A model generated the notes under the pieces. It saw only the letters and a list, made by a program, of their open reading frames with translations, had not been told where the DNA came from and searched no databases. From Mycolicibacterium wolinskyi (GTDB taxonomy: Bacteria; Actinomycetota; Actinomycetes; Mycobacteriales; Mycobacteriaceae): DNA of 64,000 nt. Of the stretch, positions 50,044 through 58,860 are shown piece after piece. How positions within the stretch are numbered: position 1 is the stretch's first letter; every line of letters begins with the position of its first letter. A program made the position numbers and the translations under genes. The stretch lies in contig NZ_LQQA01000033.1 of the NCBI RefSeq assembly GCF_002101965.1, forward strand, positions 62,001 through 126,000, read 5' to 3'.

Positions 50044-50066
50044 CATTGAACGCTGAATTCAGGAAA
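50044..50066. promoter_or_regulatory. Candidate operator of the CmtR-like sensor
   Basis: CTGAATTCAG (50053-50062) is a perfect 10-bp palindrome, with a further TTGAA half-site at 50046-50050. It lies about 25 bp upstream of the sensor ATG, where an ArsR-family operator is expected. Confidence 0.45.
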
Positions 50067-50078
50067 GCGTGAACTAAC

Positions 50079-50891
50079 TCAGAGTCGGCCCTCGGTCCGG
50101 AGCTCGGGATGAACCCACTCGGGCGACCTTCGCTGCTTGAAGGCGCGGAAACCCTCGGCAGCCTCGTCGCCGCTGTAGCTGGCCTTCATTCCGATCCGGT
50201 CGAACAAGCCCAGATAGTTGTCCAGGCTGGACTTGACCACGCCCCGTGCGCGTGGTGCGGTGCGGCAGCATTGCGCAAGCACCTCACGCGCGGTGTCGAG
50301 CAGTTGGTCGTGCGGCACGACACGCGCCACCATGCCCCAGTCGACGGCCTCGTCGGCGCTCAGCGTGCGGCCGGTGAACATCAGGTCGCGGGTGCGCACC
50401 GGGCCGATCAGCCGGGCCAGCATCTGGCTGTAGTAGGTGTCGGCGATACCGCGATAGAGCTCGGGGACCCGGAATGTGGCGCGGTCGCTGACGACGGCCA
50501 TGTCGCTGCACATCGCGATCTGCAGACCGCCGCCCTGGCACAACCCATTGACCGCGCTGACAACCGGTTTGACCGACTGGCGCAACGTCTCGAACGGCGT
50601 CACATCCATCGAGAGGGCTGCGCCGAAGCTCATCCAGTCATCGACCCCGTCGCCGCCGCCCAGGTCACCACCCGGCGCGAACACGTCACCCGTGCCGGTG
50701 ATCAGCAGGCCCGCGAGGTCCGGATCCGACTCGACATGCGTGACGGCGTAGCGGATCCCGAAGTACATCGCCGGTGTCATGGCGTTTCGCGCCTCGGGGC
50801 GGTCCAGCGTGACGACGCCGAACGGGCCCTGCCGGTCGAACTTGAGGTATGGCGTGCCGAGCCAGTCGCCCTCGGGCGGTCGCGGTGTCAT
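50079..50891 (-). CDS. Enoyl-CoA hydratase/isomerase family protein
   Basis: The 270-residue crotonase-fold enzyme has GVVTLDRPEARNAMTPAMYF, the first oxyanion-hole segment LLITGTGDVFAPGGDLGGGD, and the second, NGLCQGGGLQIAMCSDMAVV. The position of the usual second catalytic Glu is occupied within RVPELYRGIADTYYSQ. It should hydrate or isomerise a CoA ester; the substrate is unknown. ATG 50891 starts a normal-length protein. The next leftward gene, encoding the CmtR-like sensor, is a separate unit. Confidence 0.88.
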   Translation of the reverse strand: MTPRPPEGDWLGTPYLKFDRQGPFGVVTLDRPEARNAMTPAMYFGIRYAVTHVESDPDLAGLLITGTGDVFAPGGDLGGGDGVDDWMSFGAALSMDVTPFETLRQSVKPVVSAVNGLCQGGGLQIAMCSDMAVVSDRATFRVPELYRGIADTYYSQMLARLIGPVRTRDLMFTGRTLSADEAVDWGMVARVVPHDQLLDTAREVLAQCCRTAPRARGVVKSSLDNYLGLFDRIGMKASYSGDEAAEGFRAFKQRRSPEWVHPELRTEGRL

Positions 50892-50936
50892 AGCTGGCGA
50901 CTATAACGGCAACGGTATCAACTTCAGTTGGTTGCC

Positions 50937-51797
50937 TCAGTGCGTCAGCACGGCGTCGATGTCGGCGGCGTTGGGGGCGCAGTCGCCCGCCCCGCGCACG
51001 AGCGTCGCGAGCGCTCCGGCCGCACACGCGCGCCGCAGCGCATCCTCATATCCCGAGCGCCAGCCCGCGGCGAGCACACCGGCGAACACGTCGCCGGCCC
51101 CGGCGGTATCGACTGCCCGCACCATCGGCGCGGGCACATCGAAGCGTTCGTCCTCACCCAGGTAACTCGCGCCCTTCGATCCCCGGGTGATCACGAGATG
51201 CTTGACCGGCCAATGCCACTCCGCGGCCTCGGTCTCGTTGACCACCACCACGTCGACCGAGTGCGACAGCGCCAGCAGGTGGTGCGCGGCGGTGCCTGCA
51301 GGTGATGCGTTGAGCATGACGACGGCTCCGGCCGCACGGGCCAACCGGGCCGCCGCGATCGCGGTCGTGGCGGGAATCTCCAGTTGCAGCAGCACGACGT
51401 CGGCGTCGCAGATCGCGGACCGGGCGGCCGCGGAATCCACGTCGAGCAGGGAGTTCGAGCCAGGTGCCACCACGATGCTGTTCTCGCCTGTGGCGTCGAC
51501 GACGATCACGGCCGATCCGCTCGGGCCCGGCAGGCTCACCACCGCATCCTGGTTGACGCCGTTGGCGCGCAGGTGCGCGCGCAATGACTCGGCCGCGGCG
51601 TCCTCGCCGACGGCCGCCACGAGTGCGACGTTGCCGCCTGCGCGCGCGGCGGCAACGGCCTGATTCCCGCCCTTGCCGCCCGGTGCCGATACGAGTGAGG
51701 ACGCCAGGACGGTCTGCCCCGGGCGGGGCAGGGTGCGCACGGCGAAGGTCAGGTCGGCATTGATGCTTCCAACGACGCACACGCGCGAAGCGGCCAT
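50937..51797 (-). CDS. rbsK: Ribokinase (PfkB family)
   Basis: The 286-residue sugar kinase opens VCVVGSINADLTFAVRTLPR, a ribokinase signature. It carries SAPGGKGGNQAVAAARAGG for sugar binding and AVDTAGAGDVFAGVLAAG with the catalytic Asp. It probably phosphorylates ribose; the synteny (nadE - rbsK - proA) matches mycobacterial rbsK. ATG 51797 gives the normal start; the frame open to 52013 overlaps proA. No ribose transporter is adjacent. Confidence 0.87.
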   Translation of the reverse strand: MAASRVCVVGSINADLTFAVRTLPRPGQTVLASSLVSAPGGKGGNQAVAAARAGGNVALVAAVGEDAAAESLRAHLRANGVNQDAVVSLPGPSGSAVIVVDATGENSIVVAPGSNSLLDVDSAAARSAICDADVVLLQLEIPATTAIAAARLARAAGAVVMLNASPAGTAAHHLLALSHSVDVVVVNETEAAEWHWPVKHLVITRGSKGASYLGEDERFDVPAPMVRAVDTAGAGDVFAGVLAAGWRSGYEDALRRACAAGALATLVRGAGDCAPNAADIDAVLTH

Positions 51798-51869
51798 AGC
51801 CGACAACGCTAGACGAGCCCTGGGCTGACACGCGTCGAACGCCGCCAACAGGTCCGATACGCTGGCTGG

Positions 51870-53135
51870 ATGAGCGTTCAGACGCAGTCGAGTGCTGTTG
51901 TGGTACCGGACGCGGACCTGCGTGGACAGGTCCATGACGCCGCGCGGCGGGCCCGGGTCGCGGCCAGGACGCTGGCGACCCTGAGCGCCGCGGCCAAGAA
52001 CAGTGCCCTGCACGCCGCCGCGGACAGCGTGCTGTCACATGTCCACGAGGTACTCGCCGCCAACGCCGCGGATCTCGAGGCGGCGCGCGCCGCCGGTACA
52101 CCCGAGGCAATGCTCGACCGGTTGGCCCTCAACCCGCAGCGCGTGGACGGCATCGCCGCCGGGCTGCGTCAGGTCGCGGGGCTGCCCGATCCGGTCGGGG
52201 AGGTGCTGCGCGGCCGCACCCTGCCCAACGGCCTGCAGTTGCGCCAGCAGCGCGTGCCGCTCGGGGTGGTCGGCATGGTCTACGAGGGCAGGCCCAACGT
52301 CACGGTCGACGCGTTCGGCCTGACCCTCAAATCCGGTAACGCGGCGCTGCTGCGTGGCAGCTCGTCGGCTGCGCGATCCAACGAGGCGTTGGTGATCGCG
52401 CTGCGGTCCGCCCTCGCGGGTGAGGGGCTGCCGCTCGACGCCGTGCAGCTGTTGCCGAGCCATGACCGCGCCAGCGTCACCCACCTCATCCAGGCCCGCG
52501 GCTTGGTCGACGTGGTGATCCCACGCGGCGGCGCCGGCCTGATCGACGCCGTGGTGCGCGACGCGCAGGTGCCGACGATCGAGACGGGTGTGGGCAATTG
52601 CCATGTCTACGTTGATGAATCGGCCGATCTCGAGCTGGCCGAGAAGATACTGCTGAACTCCAAGACACGTCGGCCCAGTGTGTGCAATGCCGCCGAGACG
52701 CTGTTGGTCGACCGCGCGGTCGCAGAGACTGCGCTGCCGCGGCTGACGGCGGCGCTACAGGACGCCGGCGTCACCGTGCACTCGGACCCCACCGACGACG
52801 AACTGCGGGCCGAGTTCCTGTCGATGGACATCGCCGTGGCCGTGGTGGACGGAGTCGACGGAGCGATCGACCACATCAACACCTACGGCACCGGGCACAC
52901 CGAGGCCATCGTCACGACCGATCTCGCTGCCGCCCAGCGCTTTACCGAGCGCGTCGACGCGGCCGCGGTGATGGTCAACGCGTCCACCGCGTTCACCGAC
53001 GGAGAGCAGTTCGGTTTCGGCGCCGAGATCGGCATCTCCACCCAGAAGCTGCATGCCCGTGGGCCGATGGGGCTGCCCGAGCTGACCTCGACCAAGTGGA
53101 TCGTGTGGGGCGACGGCCAAACCCGCCCGGCCTAG
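51870..53135 (+). CDS. proA: Gamma-glutamyl phosphate reductase
   Basis: The 421-residue NADPH-dependent reductase makes glutamate semialdehyde, the second step of proline synthesis. Aldehyde-dehydrogenase-fold motifs include GVVGMVYEGRPNVTVDAFGL, LKSGNAALLRGSS, the catalytic Cys in TRRPSVCNAAETLL and ASTAFTDGEQFGFGAEIGIS. ATG 51870 is 72 bp from the divergent rbsK. It is separated from proB by about 8.4 kb, as in other mycobacteria. Confidence 0.96.
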   Translation: MSVQTQSSAVVVPDADLRGQVHDAARRARVAARTLATLSAAAKNSALHAAADSVLSHVHEVLAANAADLEAARAAGTPEAMLDRLALNPQRVDGIAAGLRQVAGLPDPVGEVLRGRTLPNGLQLRQQRVPLGVVGMVYEGRPNVTVDAFGLTLKSGNAALLRGSSSAARSNEALVIALRSALAGEGLPLDAVQLLPSHDRASVTHLIQARGLVDVVIPRGGAGLIDAVVRDAQVPTIETGVGNCHVYVDESADLELAEKILLNSKTRRPSVCNAAETLLVDRAVAETALPRLTAALQDAGVTVHSDPTDDELRAEFLSMDIAVAVVDGVDGAIDHINTYGTGHTEAIVTTDLAAAQRFTERVDAAAVMVNASTAFTDGEQFGFGAEIGISTQKLHARGPMGLPELTSTKWIVWGDGQTRPA

Positions 53136-53150
53136 ACAACCAGGAGAGAT

Positions 53151-54035
53151 ATGAGCGTGCCCGCACGCCCGGCGCCGCTGTTCGCCGACATCGACGATGT
53201 CGCGCGACGGCTGGCCGAGACCGGCTACCTGCCCGACACCGCAACCGCCACCGCGGTTTTCCTCGCCGACCGGTTGGGCAAGCCGCTGCTCGTGGAGGGG
53301 CCGGCCGGCGTCGGCAAAACCGAATTGGCCCGCGCGGTCGCCCAATCCACGGGTTCGGAGCTCGTGCGGCTGCAGTGCTACGAGGGTGTCGACGAGGCGC
53401 GGGCACTCTACGAGTGGAATCACGCCAAGCAGATCCTGCGGATCCAGGCCGGTCAGGGCGAGGGAGCCGACTGGGACCGCACGAAAGACGATGTGTTCAG
53501 CGAGGAATTCCTGCTGACCCGTCCGCTGCTGACGGCGATCAAACGCACGGACCCCACGGTGCTGCTCATCGACGAGACCGACAAAGCCGACATCGAGATC
53601 GAGGGGCTGCTGCTGGAGGTCCTCTCCGACTTCGCGGTGACCGTCCCCGAACTCGGCACCATCACCGCCGAGCGGCCGCCGTTCGTCGTGCTGACCTCCA
53701 ACGCGACCCGCGAGTTGTCGGAGGCCCTCAAACGCCGCTGCCTGTTCCTGCACATCGACTTCCCCGACCCCGACCTCGAACGGCGCATCCTGCTGTCCCG
53801 GGTGCCCGAGCTGCCCGAGCACATCGCCACCGAACTCGTCCGCATCATCGGCGTGCTGCGCGGCATGCAGCTCAAGAAGCTGCCGTCGGTCGCCGAGACG
53901 ATCGACTGGGGCCGCACCGTTCTGGCCCTCGGGCTCGACACGATCGACGACCAGATGATCGCCGCAACGCTCGGTGTGGTGCTCAAACACCAGTCCGATC
54001 AGCAGCGCGCGGCCGGCGAGCTCCGGCTGAATTGA
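53151..54035 (+). CDS. MoxR-type AAA+ ATPase
   Basis: The 294-residue ATPase has Walker A VEGPAGVGKTELARAVAQ (about residues 46-63), Walker B TVLLIDETDKADIEIEG, and sensor 1 FVVLTSNATRELSEALKRRC. MoxR proteins pair with VWA proteins to insert metals or remodel large complexes; the following gene is such a partner. ATG 53151 follows AGGAGAG. A 13-bp gap separates the pair. Confidence 0.92.
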   Translation: MSVPARPAPLFADIDDVARRLAETGYLPDTATATAVFLADRLGKPLLVEGPAGVGKTELARAVAQSTGSELVRLQCYEGVDEARALYEWNHAKQILRIQAGQGEGADWDRTKDDVFSEEFLLTRPLLTAIKRTDPTVLLIDETDKADIEIEGLLLEVLSDFAVTVPELGTITAERPPFVVLTSNATRELSEALKRRCLFLHIDFPDPDLERRILLSRVPELPEHIATELVRIIGVLRGMQLKKLPSVAETIDWGRTVLALGLDTIDDQMIAATLGVVLKHQSDQQRAAGELRLN

Positions 54036-54048
54036 CGGACGACGACTG

Positions 54049-55500
54049 ATGGCGTCGCGCCGGACCCGACCACCGCAGCCACTGGCCCCCCACGGCCTGC
54101 CGGGCCATCTCGTGGAATTCGTGGAAGCCCTTCGCGGGCAGGGCATCTCGGTGGGGCCGTCGGAGACGGTGGATGCCGGGCGCGTGATCACGGTGCTCGG
54201 TCTCGGCGATCGCGAAGCATTGCGCGAAGGCATCGCATGCGCGGTGTTGCGCCGCGCCGACCACCGCGACACCTACGACGCGATGTTCGACCTGTTCTTC
54301 CCGGCGGCGCTGGGCGCGCGCACCGTACTCGACGACGACGCCACTGACGATCCGGCCGAAGACAGGCAGACCCTGCCGCCCGAGGACATCGAAGCGATGC
54401 GCGCGGCACTGGTGCAGATGCTCACCGACAACGACGAGCTGGCCAACCTCGATGACCGACTGGCGGCGATGATCGCCCAGATCGTCGAGGCCTACGGCCG
54501 CTACAACTCCAGCCGCGGACCGTCGTACTCGTCGTATCAGGCGCTCAAGGCCATGAGCCTCGACGACCTGGAAGGCCGCCTGCTGGCCGGGCTGCTGGCA
54601 CCGTACGGCGAGGAACCCACCCCCACGCAGGAGGAGATCGCCAAGGCGCTGGCCGCCCAGCGCATCGCGCAACTGCGCAAGATGGTCGAGTCGGAGACCA
54701 AGCGCCGCACCGCCGAACAGCTGGGCCGTGAACACGTCCAGATGTACGGGGTGCCGCAGCTCGCGGAGAACGTCGAGTTCCTGCGTGCCTCGGGCGAGCA
54801 GCTCAAGCAGATGCGCAAGACGGTGGCCCCGCTGGCCCGCACCCTGGCGACCCGGCTGGCCGCTCGTCGCCGGCGCTCGCGCGCCGGGGAGATCGACTTG
54901 CGCAAGACGTTGCGCAAGTCCATGTCCACCGGCGGCGTGCCGATCGATGTCGTGCTCAAGAAGCCGCATCCGGCCCGTCCGGAACTCGTGGTGCTGTGTG
55001 ACGTCTCGGGCTCGGTCGCGGGCTTCAGCCACTTCACGCTCATGCTGGTGTCGGCGCTGCGTCAGCAGTTCAGCAGGGTTCGCGTCTTTGCCTTCATCGA
55101 CACCACCGACGAGGTCACCCAACTGTTCGGCCCGGAGTCCGATCTGGCCGTGGCCGTCCAGCGCATCACCCGCGAAGCGGGGGTGTACACCCGCGACGGG
55201 CACTCCGACTACGGGCACGCGTTCGTGTCCTTCCTCGACAAGTATCCGAACGTGCTGTCGCCGCGCAGCTCACTGCTCGTCCTCGGCGACGGCCGCAACA
55301 ACTACCGCAACCCGGAGGCCGAGCTGCTGGCGCACATGGTGTCGTCCAGCCGCCATGCCCACTGGCTCAACCCCGAACCCAAGCACCTGTGGGGCAGCGG
55401 GGACTCCGCGGTGCCGAAATACCTCGACGTCATCCCGATGCACGAGTGCCGCTCGGCCAAGCAGCTGGCCGCGGTCATCGACGGGCTGCTGCCCGTCTGA
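54049..55500 (+). CDS. VWA domain protein (CoxE-like), MoxR partner
   Basis: The 483-residue protein has a charged helical first part (KALAAQRIAQLRKMVESETK). A C-terminal CoxE-type von Willebrand A domain has the MIDAS motif LVVLCDVSGSVAGFSHFTLM (DxSxS). It likely works with the MoxR ATPase on a cofactor-bearing complex; homologues of this pair are conserved in mycobacteria beside proA, though their client is unknown. Carbon monoxide dehydrogenase genes are not in the window. Confidence 0.9.
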   Translation: MASRRTRPPQPLAPHGLPGHLVEFVEALRGQGISVGPSETVDAGRVITVLGLGDREALREGIACAVLRRADHRDTYDAMFDLFFPAALGARTVLDDDATDDPAEDRQTLPPEDIEAMRAALVQMLTDNDELANLDDRLAAMIAQIVEAYGRYNSSRGPSYSSYQALKAMSLDDLEGRLLAGLLAPYGEEPTPTQEEIAKALAAQRIAQLRKMVESETKRRTAEQLGREHVQMYGVPQLAENVEFLRASGEQLKQMRKTVAPLARTLATRLAARRRRSRAGEIDLRKTLRKSMSTGGVPIDVVLKKPHPARPELVVLCDVSGSVAGFSHFTLMLVSALRQQFSRVRVFAFIDTTDEVTQLFGPESDLAVAVQRITREAGVYTRDGHSDYGHAFVSFLDKYPNVLSPRSSLLVLGDGRNNYRNPEAELLAHMVSSSRHAHWLNPEPKHLWGSGDSAVPKYLDVIPMHECRSAKQLAAVIDGLLPV

Positions 55501-55533
55501 GGTGGCACCGACGCTGCCGTAAGCTGGCTATTC

Positions 55534-56172
55534 GTGGCTTCTCGACGCAGGCTCGGCGTGATGGGTGGGACGTTCGATCCCATTCACAACGGGCACCTGG
55601 TGGCGGCCAGTGAGGTTGCCGACCTGTTCGACCTCGATGAGGTCGTGTTCGTGCCGACCGGTCAGCCGTGGCAAAAGCACGATCGGCGCGTGACCGAGGC
55701 CGAGGACCGCTACCTCATGACGGTGATCGCGACCGCGTCCAATCCGCGGTTCTCGGTGAGCCGTGTCGACATCGACCGCGGCGGTCCGACCTACACCAAA
55801 GACACCCTGCGCGACCTGCGCGATTTGAACGCGGACGCGGATCTGTACTTCATCACCGGTGCTGACGCACTGGCGTCGATCCTGTCCTGGCAGAACTGGG
55901 AGGACCTGTTTTCGATGGCGCGATTCGTCGGCGTGAGCCGACCTGGTTACGAACTCGACGGCAAACACATCTCCGCGGCGCTTGAAGAATTGCCGCCCGA
56001 TGCGCTCAAACTTGTAGAGGTGCCGGCGTTGGCGATTTCGTCGAGCGATTGCCGCAGGCGGGCCGAACAGTCTCGGCCGATCTGGTACCTGGTGCCCGAC
56101 GGCGTGGTGCAGTACGTGGCCAAGCGCGGCCTCTATACCGCCGACGCGACGAACGCGGGGGCAGCCCGATGA
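55534..56172 (+). CDS. nadD: Nicotinate-nucleotide adenylyltransferase
   Basis: The 212-residue enzyme adenylates nicotinate mononucleotide. The nucleotidyltransferase signature GVMGGTFDPIHNGHLVAASE is at residues 6-25 and the C-terminal ISSSDCRRRAEQ carries the phosphate-binding Ser/Arg. Its product feeds the nadE reaction. GTG 55534 is the likely start. Its stop overlaps rsfS by 4 bp. Confidence 0.94.
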   Translation: MASRRRLGVMGGTFDPIHNGHLVAASEVADLFDLDEVVFVPTGQPWQKHDRRVTEAEDRYLMTVIATASNPRFSVSRVDIDRGGPTYTKDTLRDLRDLNADADLYFITGADALASILSWQNWEDLFSMARFVGVSRPGYELDGKHISAALEELPPDALKLVEVPALAISSSDCRRRAEQSRPIWYLVPDGVVQYVAKRGLYTADATNAGAAR

Positions 56173-56561
56173 CCGCCACCGCCGAAGCCGTCGAAATGGC
56201 CACCGTCGCCGCGCAGGCCGCGGCTTCCAAGCTTGCCGACGCCGTGGTAGTCATCGATGTGTCGGGGCAGCTCGTGATCACCGACTGCTTCGTGATCGCG
56301 TCGGCCTCGAACGAGCGGCAGGTCAACGCGATCGTCGACGAGGTCGAGGAGAAGATGCGGCGCGCCGGCTACAAGCCCGCCCGCCGGGAAGGCACCAGAG
56401 AAGGTCGTTGGACGCTGCTCGACTACGTCGACGTCGTCGTGCACATCCAGCACCAGGATGAACGCAACTTCTATGCGCTGGACCGGCTGTGGAAGGACTG
56501 CCCGCTGGTGCCGGTGGATCTCGATCGGCAGCCTGAAGCGCCGGACGGAGACGCCGAATGA
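56169..56561 (+). CDS. rsfS: Ribosome silencing factor RsfS
   Basis: The 130-residue factor binds L14 and keeps 50S from joining 30S in starvation. DLYD-type family segments are seen: VVVIDVSGQLVITDCFVIAS, ERQVNAIVDEVEEKMRRAG, and EGRWTLLDYVDVVVHIQHQD. ATG 56169 overlaps the nadD stop, and its own stop overlaps the next gene, so the whole run is translationally coupled. Confidence 0.94.
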   Translation: MTATAEAVEMATVAAQAAASKLADAVVVIDVSGQLVITDCFVIASASNERQVNAIVDEVEEKMRRAGYKPARREGTREGRWTLLDYVDVVVHIQHQDERNFYALDRLWKDCPLVPVDLDRQPEAPDGDAE

Positions 56562-57226
56562 GGGTGCGCCGCCTGGTCATGCTGCGTCACGGTCAGACCG
56601 AGTACAACGCCGGTAGCCGGATGCAGGGGCAGCTCGACACCGAGCTGTCGGACCTGGGCCGTGACCAGGCGGCAGCAGCCGCCGAGGTGCTGGCGAAACG
56701 CCAGCCCCTGCTGATCGTGTCGTCGGATCTCAAGCGCGCGCTGGATACCGCGGTGACACTGGGCGATCGCGCCGGAATCTCGGTCGAGGTCGACCAGCGG
56801 CTGCGGGAAACCCATCTCGGCGACTGGCAGGGCCTCACCCATCTCGAGGTGGACGCGGCGGCGCCGGGTGCGCGGCTGGCCTGGCGCGACAACGCGCGAT
56901 GGGCGCCCCACGGCGGCGAGAGCCGTGTCGACGTCGCCGAACGCAGCATGCCCGTCGTGGCGGAACTCGTTGCCGAACAACAGGAGTGGGGGATCGACGG
57001 ACCGGAGCGCCCGGTTGTGCTGGTCGCTCACGGTGGGCTGATCGCGGCGTTGACCGCCGGCTTGCTGGGCTTGCCCGTCGACAACTGGCCCGTGCTGGGC
57101 GGTATGGGCAATGCGAGCTGGGTCCAATTGTCCGGGCATTCCGCCGACGACGCGGATTTCCCGGCGATCCGGTGGCGGCTGGACGTGTGGAACGCGTCGG
57201 CTCAGGTTGCCAACGATGTCCTCTGA
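56558..57226 (+). CDS. gpgP: Histidine phosphatase, glucosyl-3-phosphoglycerate phosphatase-like
   Basis: The 222-residue histidine phosphatase has the phospho-His motif VMLRHGQTEYNAGSRMQGQL, a catalytic Glu in RLRETHLGDWQG and the second His in VVLVAHGGLIAALTAGLL. By synteny (nadD-rsfS-x-octT-degV) it corresponds to GpgP of M. tuberculosis, which dephosphorylates glucosyl-3-phosphoglycerate in methylglucose lipopolysaccharide synthesis. A generic phosphoglycerate mutase-like role is less likely. It overlaps octT by 11 bp. Confidence 0.88.
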   Translation: MRVRRLVMLRHGQTEYNAGSRMQGQLDTELSDLGRDQAAAAAEVLAKRQPLLIVSSDLKRALDTAVTLGDRAGISVEVDQRLRETHLGDWQGLTHLEVDAAAPGARLAWRDNARWAPHGGESRVDVAERSMPVVAELVAEQQEWGIDGPERPVVLVAHGGLIAALTAGLLGLPVDNWPVLGGMGNASWVQLSGHSADDADFPAIRWRLDVWNASAQVANDVL

Positions 57227-57965
57227 GCGCTCCGCCGAGCGCAGGCCGGTGCTGTTGGTGTTCGCCGACTCGCTGTCCTACTTCGGCCCGACCGGCGGCC
57301 TGCCGTCCGACGATCCGCGCATCTGGCCCAACATCGTGGCAGACCAGCTCGGCTGGGACCTGGAGCTCATCGGCCGGATCGGTTGGACGTGCCGCGACGT
57401 CTGGTGGGCCGCGACCCAGGACCCCCGATCGTGGGCGGCCCTTCCGCGCGCCGGTGCCGTGATCTTCGCGACGAGCGGCATGGATTCCCTGCCATCGCCG
57501 CTGCCGACGGCGTTGCGCGAGCTGATCCGCTACGTGCGTCCGGCGTGGCTGCGACGCTGGGTCCGCGACGGCTATGGCTGGGCCCAACCACGTCTTTCGC
57601 CCATCGCGCGGTCGGCGCTGCCGCCACACGTGACGGTCGAATATCTTGAGATGACGCGCAACGCAATTGATTTCAACCGGCCCGGGATACCGGTGGTGGC
57701 CTCACTGCCTTCCGTGCACATCGCCGAGACCTACGGCAAGGCGCATCACGGCCGGGAGCGCACCGTGCGGGCGATCACGGCCTGGGCCGAGGAGCACGAT
57801 GTCGCGCTCGTCGACCTCAAGGCCGCGGTCGCCGACGAGGTGCTCAACGGCCGCGGCAATCCCGACGGGATCCACTGGAACTTCGAAGCCCACCGCGCAG
57901 TGGCCGAGCTCATGCTCAAAGGCCTCGCCACAGCCGGTGTGTCACAAGAGAATTCCGCCGACTGA
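57216..57965 (+). CDS. octT: Diglucosylglycerate octanoyltransferase-like SGNH-type enzyme
   Basis: The 249-residue protein has an SGNH-like block I (LLVFADSLSYFGP) and a late Asp-His in GNPDGIHWNFEAH, the pattern of GDSL acyl-hydrolases and transferases. Its place between gpgP and degV matches Rv2418c, described as OctT, which octanoylates diglucosylglycerate early in methylglucose lipopolysaccharide synthesis. ATG 57216 overlaps the gpgP end, so the two steps are probably made together. The assignment rests on synteny and the SGNH pattern. Confidence 0.82.
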   Translation: MSSERSAERRPVLLVFADSLSYFGPTGGLPSDDPRIWPNIVADQLGWDLELIGRIGWTCRDVWWAATQDPRSWAALPRAGAVIFATSGMDSLPSPLPTALRELIRYVRPAWLRRWVRDGYGWAQPRLSPIARSALPPHVTVEYLEMTRNAIDFNRPGIPVVASLPSVHIAETYGKAHHGRERTVRAITAWAEEHDVALVDLKAAVADEVLNGRGNPDGIHWNFEAHRAVAELMLKGLATAGVSQENSAD

Positions 57966-57966
57966 C

Positions 57967-58803
57967 ATGGCAGTCGTAGTGGTCACCGATTCGTCGTCGC
58001 GGCTGTGCCAGGAACACCGCGAACAATGGCAGATCCGGCAGGTGCCGTTACACGTGCTCGACGACGACACCGACCTGCGCGACGGCGTCGACCCGGTACC
58101 GTCCGACATCCAGGACCGGGCGAAAGTCACGACGTCCGGCGCGACGCCGGCGGAACTCGCTGACGTGTACCGGCAGGCACTCGCCGACAGCGGTGGGGAT
58201 GGCGTTGTCGCGGTTCATATTTCGGCCGCACTGTCGAGCACCTACAGTTCGGCGGTGCTCGCGGCCCGTGAATTCGGCCAAGCGGTGCGGGTCGTCAACT
58301 CGCGCTCGGCGGCCATGGGCGTCGGCTTCGTAGCGCTTGCCGCGGCCCGAACAGCCGGTGCGGGTGCGGATCTGGACGCCGTCGAGGCGGCCGCGCGCGA
58401 CGCGGTCGGACATGGACACGCGTTCATCGTCGTGCACCGGCTCGACAACCTCCGCCGCAGCGGCCGCATCGGCACGGCGGCGTCCTGGCTCGGCACCGCG
58501 CTGTCACTCAAGCCGTTGCTGCGCCTCGACGTGGACGGTCGGCTCGTGTTGTCACAACGGATCCGGACCATCTCGAAAGCGCATGCAGCCCTCGTCGATC
58601 AGGTGGCGGAGGTCGTCGGCGACCGGCAGGCGAGCGTGGTCGTGCACCACGTCGACAACCGCGACGCGGCCGATGAAATCGGTGCGGCACTGACCACCCG
58701 ACTTCCGCAGATCGCATCGCTCACGGTCACCGACATGGGGCCCGTGCTGGCGGTCCACGTCGGTGGGGGCGCGGTCGGGGTGGCGGTCGAGGTGTATCCG
58801 TAA
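57967..58803 (+). CDS. DegV family fatty-acid-binding protein
   Basis: The 278-residue DegV protein begins VVVVTDSSSRLCQEHREQW, with the TDSS motif, and has TSGATPAELADVYRQAL, ISAALSSTYSSAVLAA, and LDNLRRSGRIGTAASWLGTA, the fatty-acyl-binding loops. DegV/FakB proteins carry fatty acids; next to octT, a role in supplying acyl groups is attractive but unproven. It begins 1 bp after the octT stop. Confidence 0.92.
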   Translation: MAVVVVTDSSSRLCQEHREQWQIRQVPLHVLDDDTDLRDGVDPVPSDIQDRAKVTTSGATPAELADVYRQALADSGGDGVVAVHISAALSSTYSSAVLAAREFGQAVRVVNSRSAAMGVGFVALAAARTAGAGADLDAVEAAARDAVGHGHAFIVVHRLDNLRRSGRIGTAASWLGTALSLKPLLRLDVDGRLVLSQRIRTISKAHAALVDQVAEVVGDRQASVVVHHVDNRDAADEIGAALTTRLPQIASLTVTDMGPVLAVHVGGGAVGVAVEVYP

Positions 58804-58816
58804 GTCCGTAAGTCGC

Positions 58817-58848
58817 AACTAACGGTTGACGTTGACTTACCGTTAGTT
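58817..58848. promoter_or_regulatory. 10-bp-arm inverted repeat operator before the ArsR gene
   Basis: AACTAACGGT (58817-58826) and ACCGTTAGTT (58839-58848) are exact complements around 12 bp, with TTGACG and TTGACT inside. The ArsR-type regulator starts at 58861, and no ribosome-binding site precedes it, suggesting a leaderless mRNA. Autoregulation through this site is very likely. Confidence 0.8.
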
Positions 58849-58860
58849 CACACTTACCAA

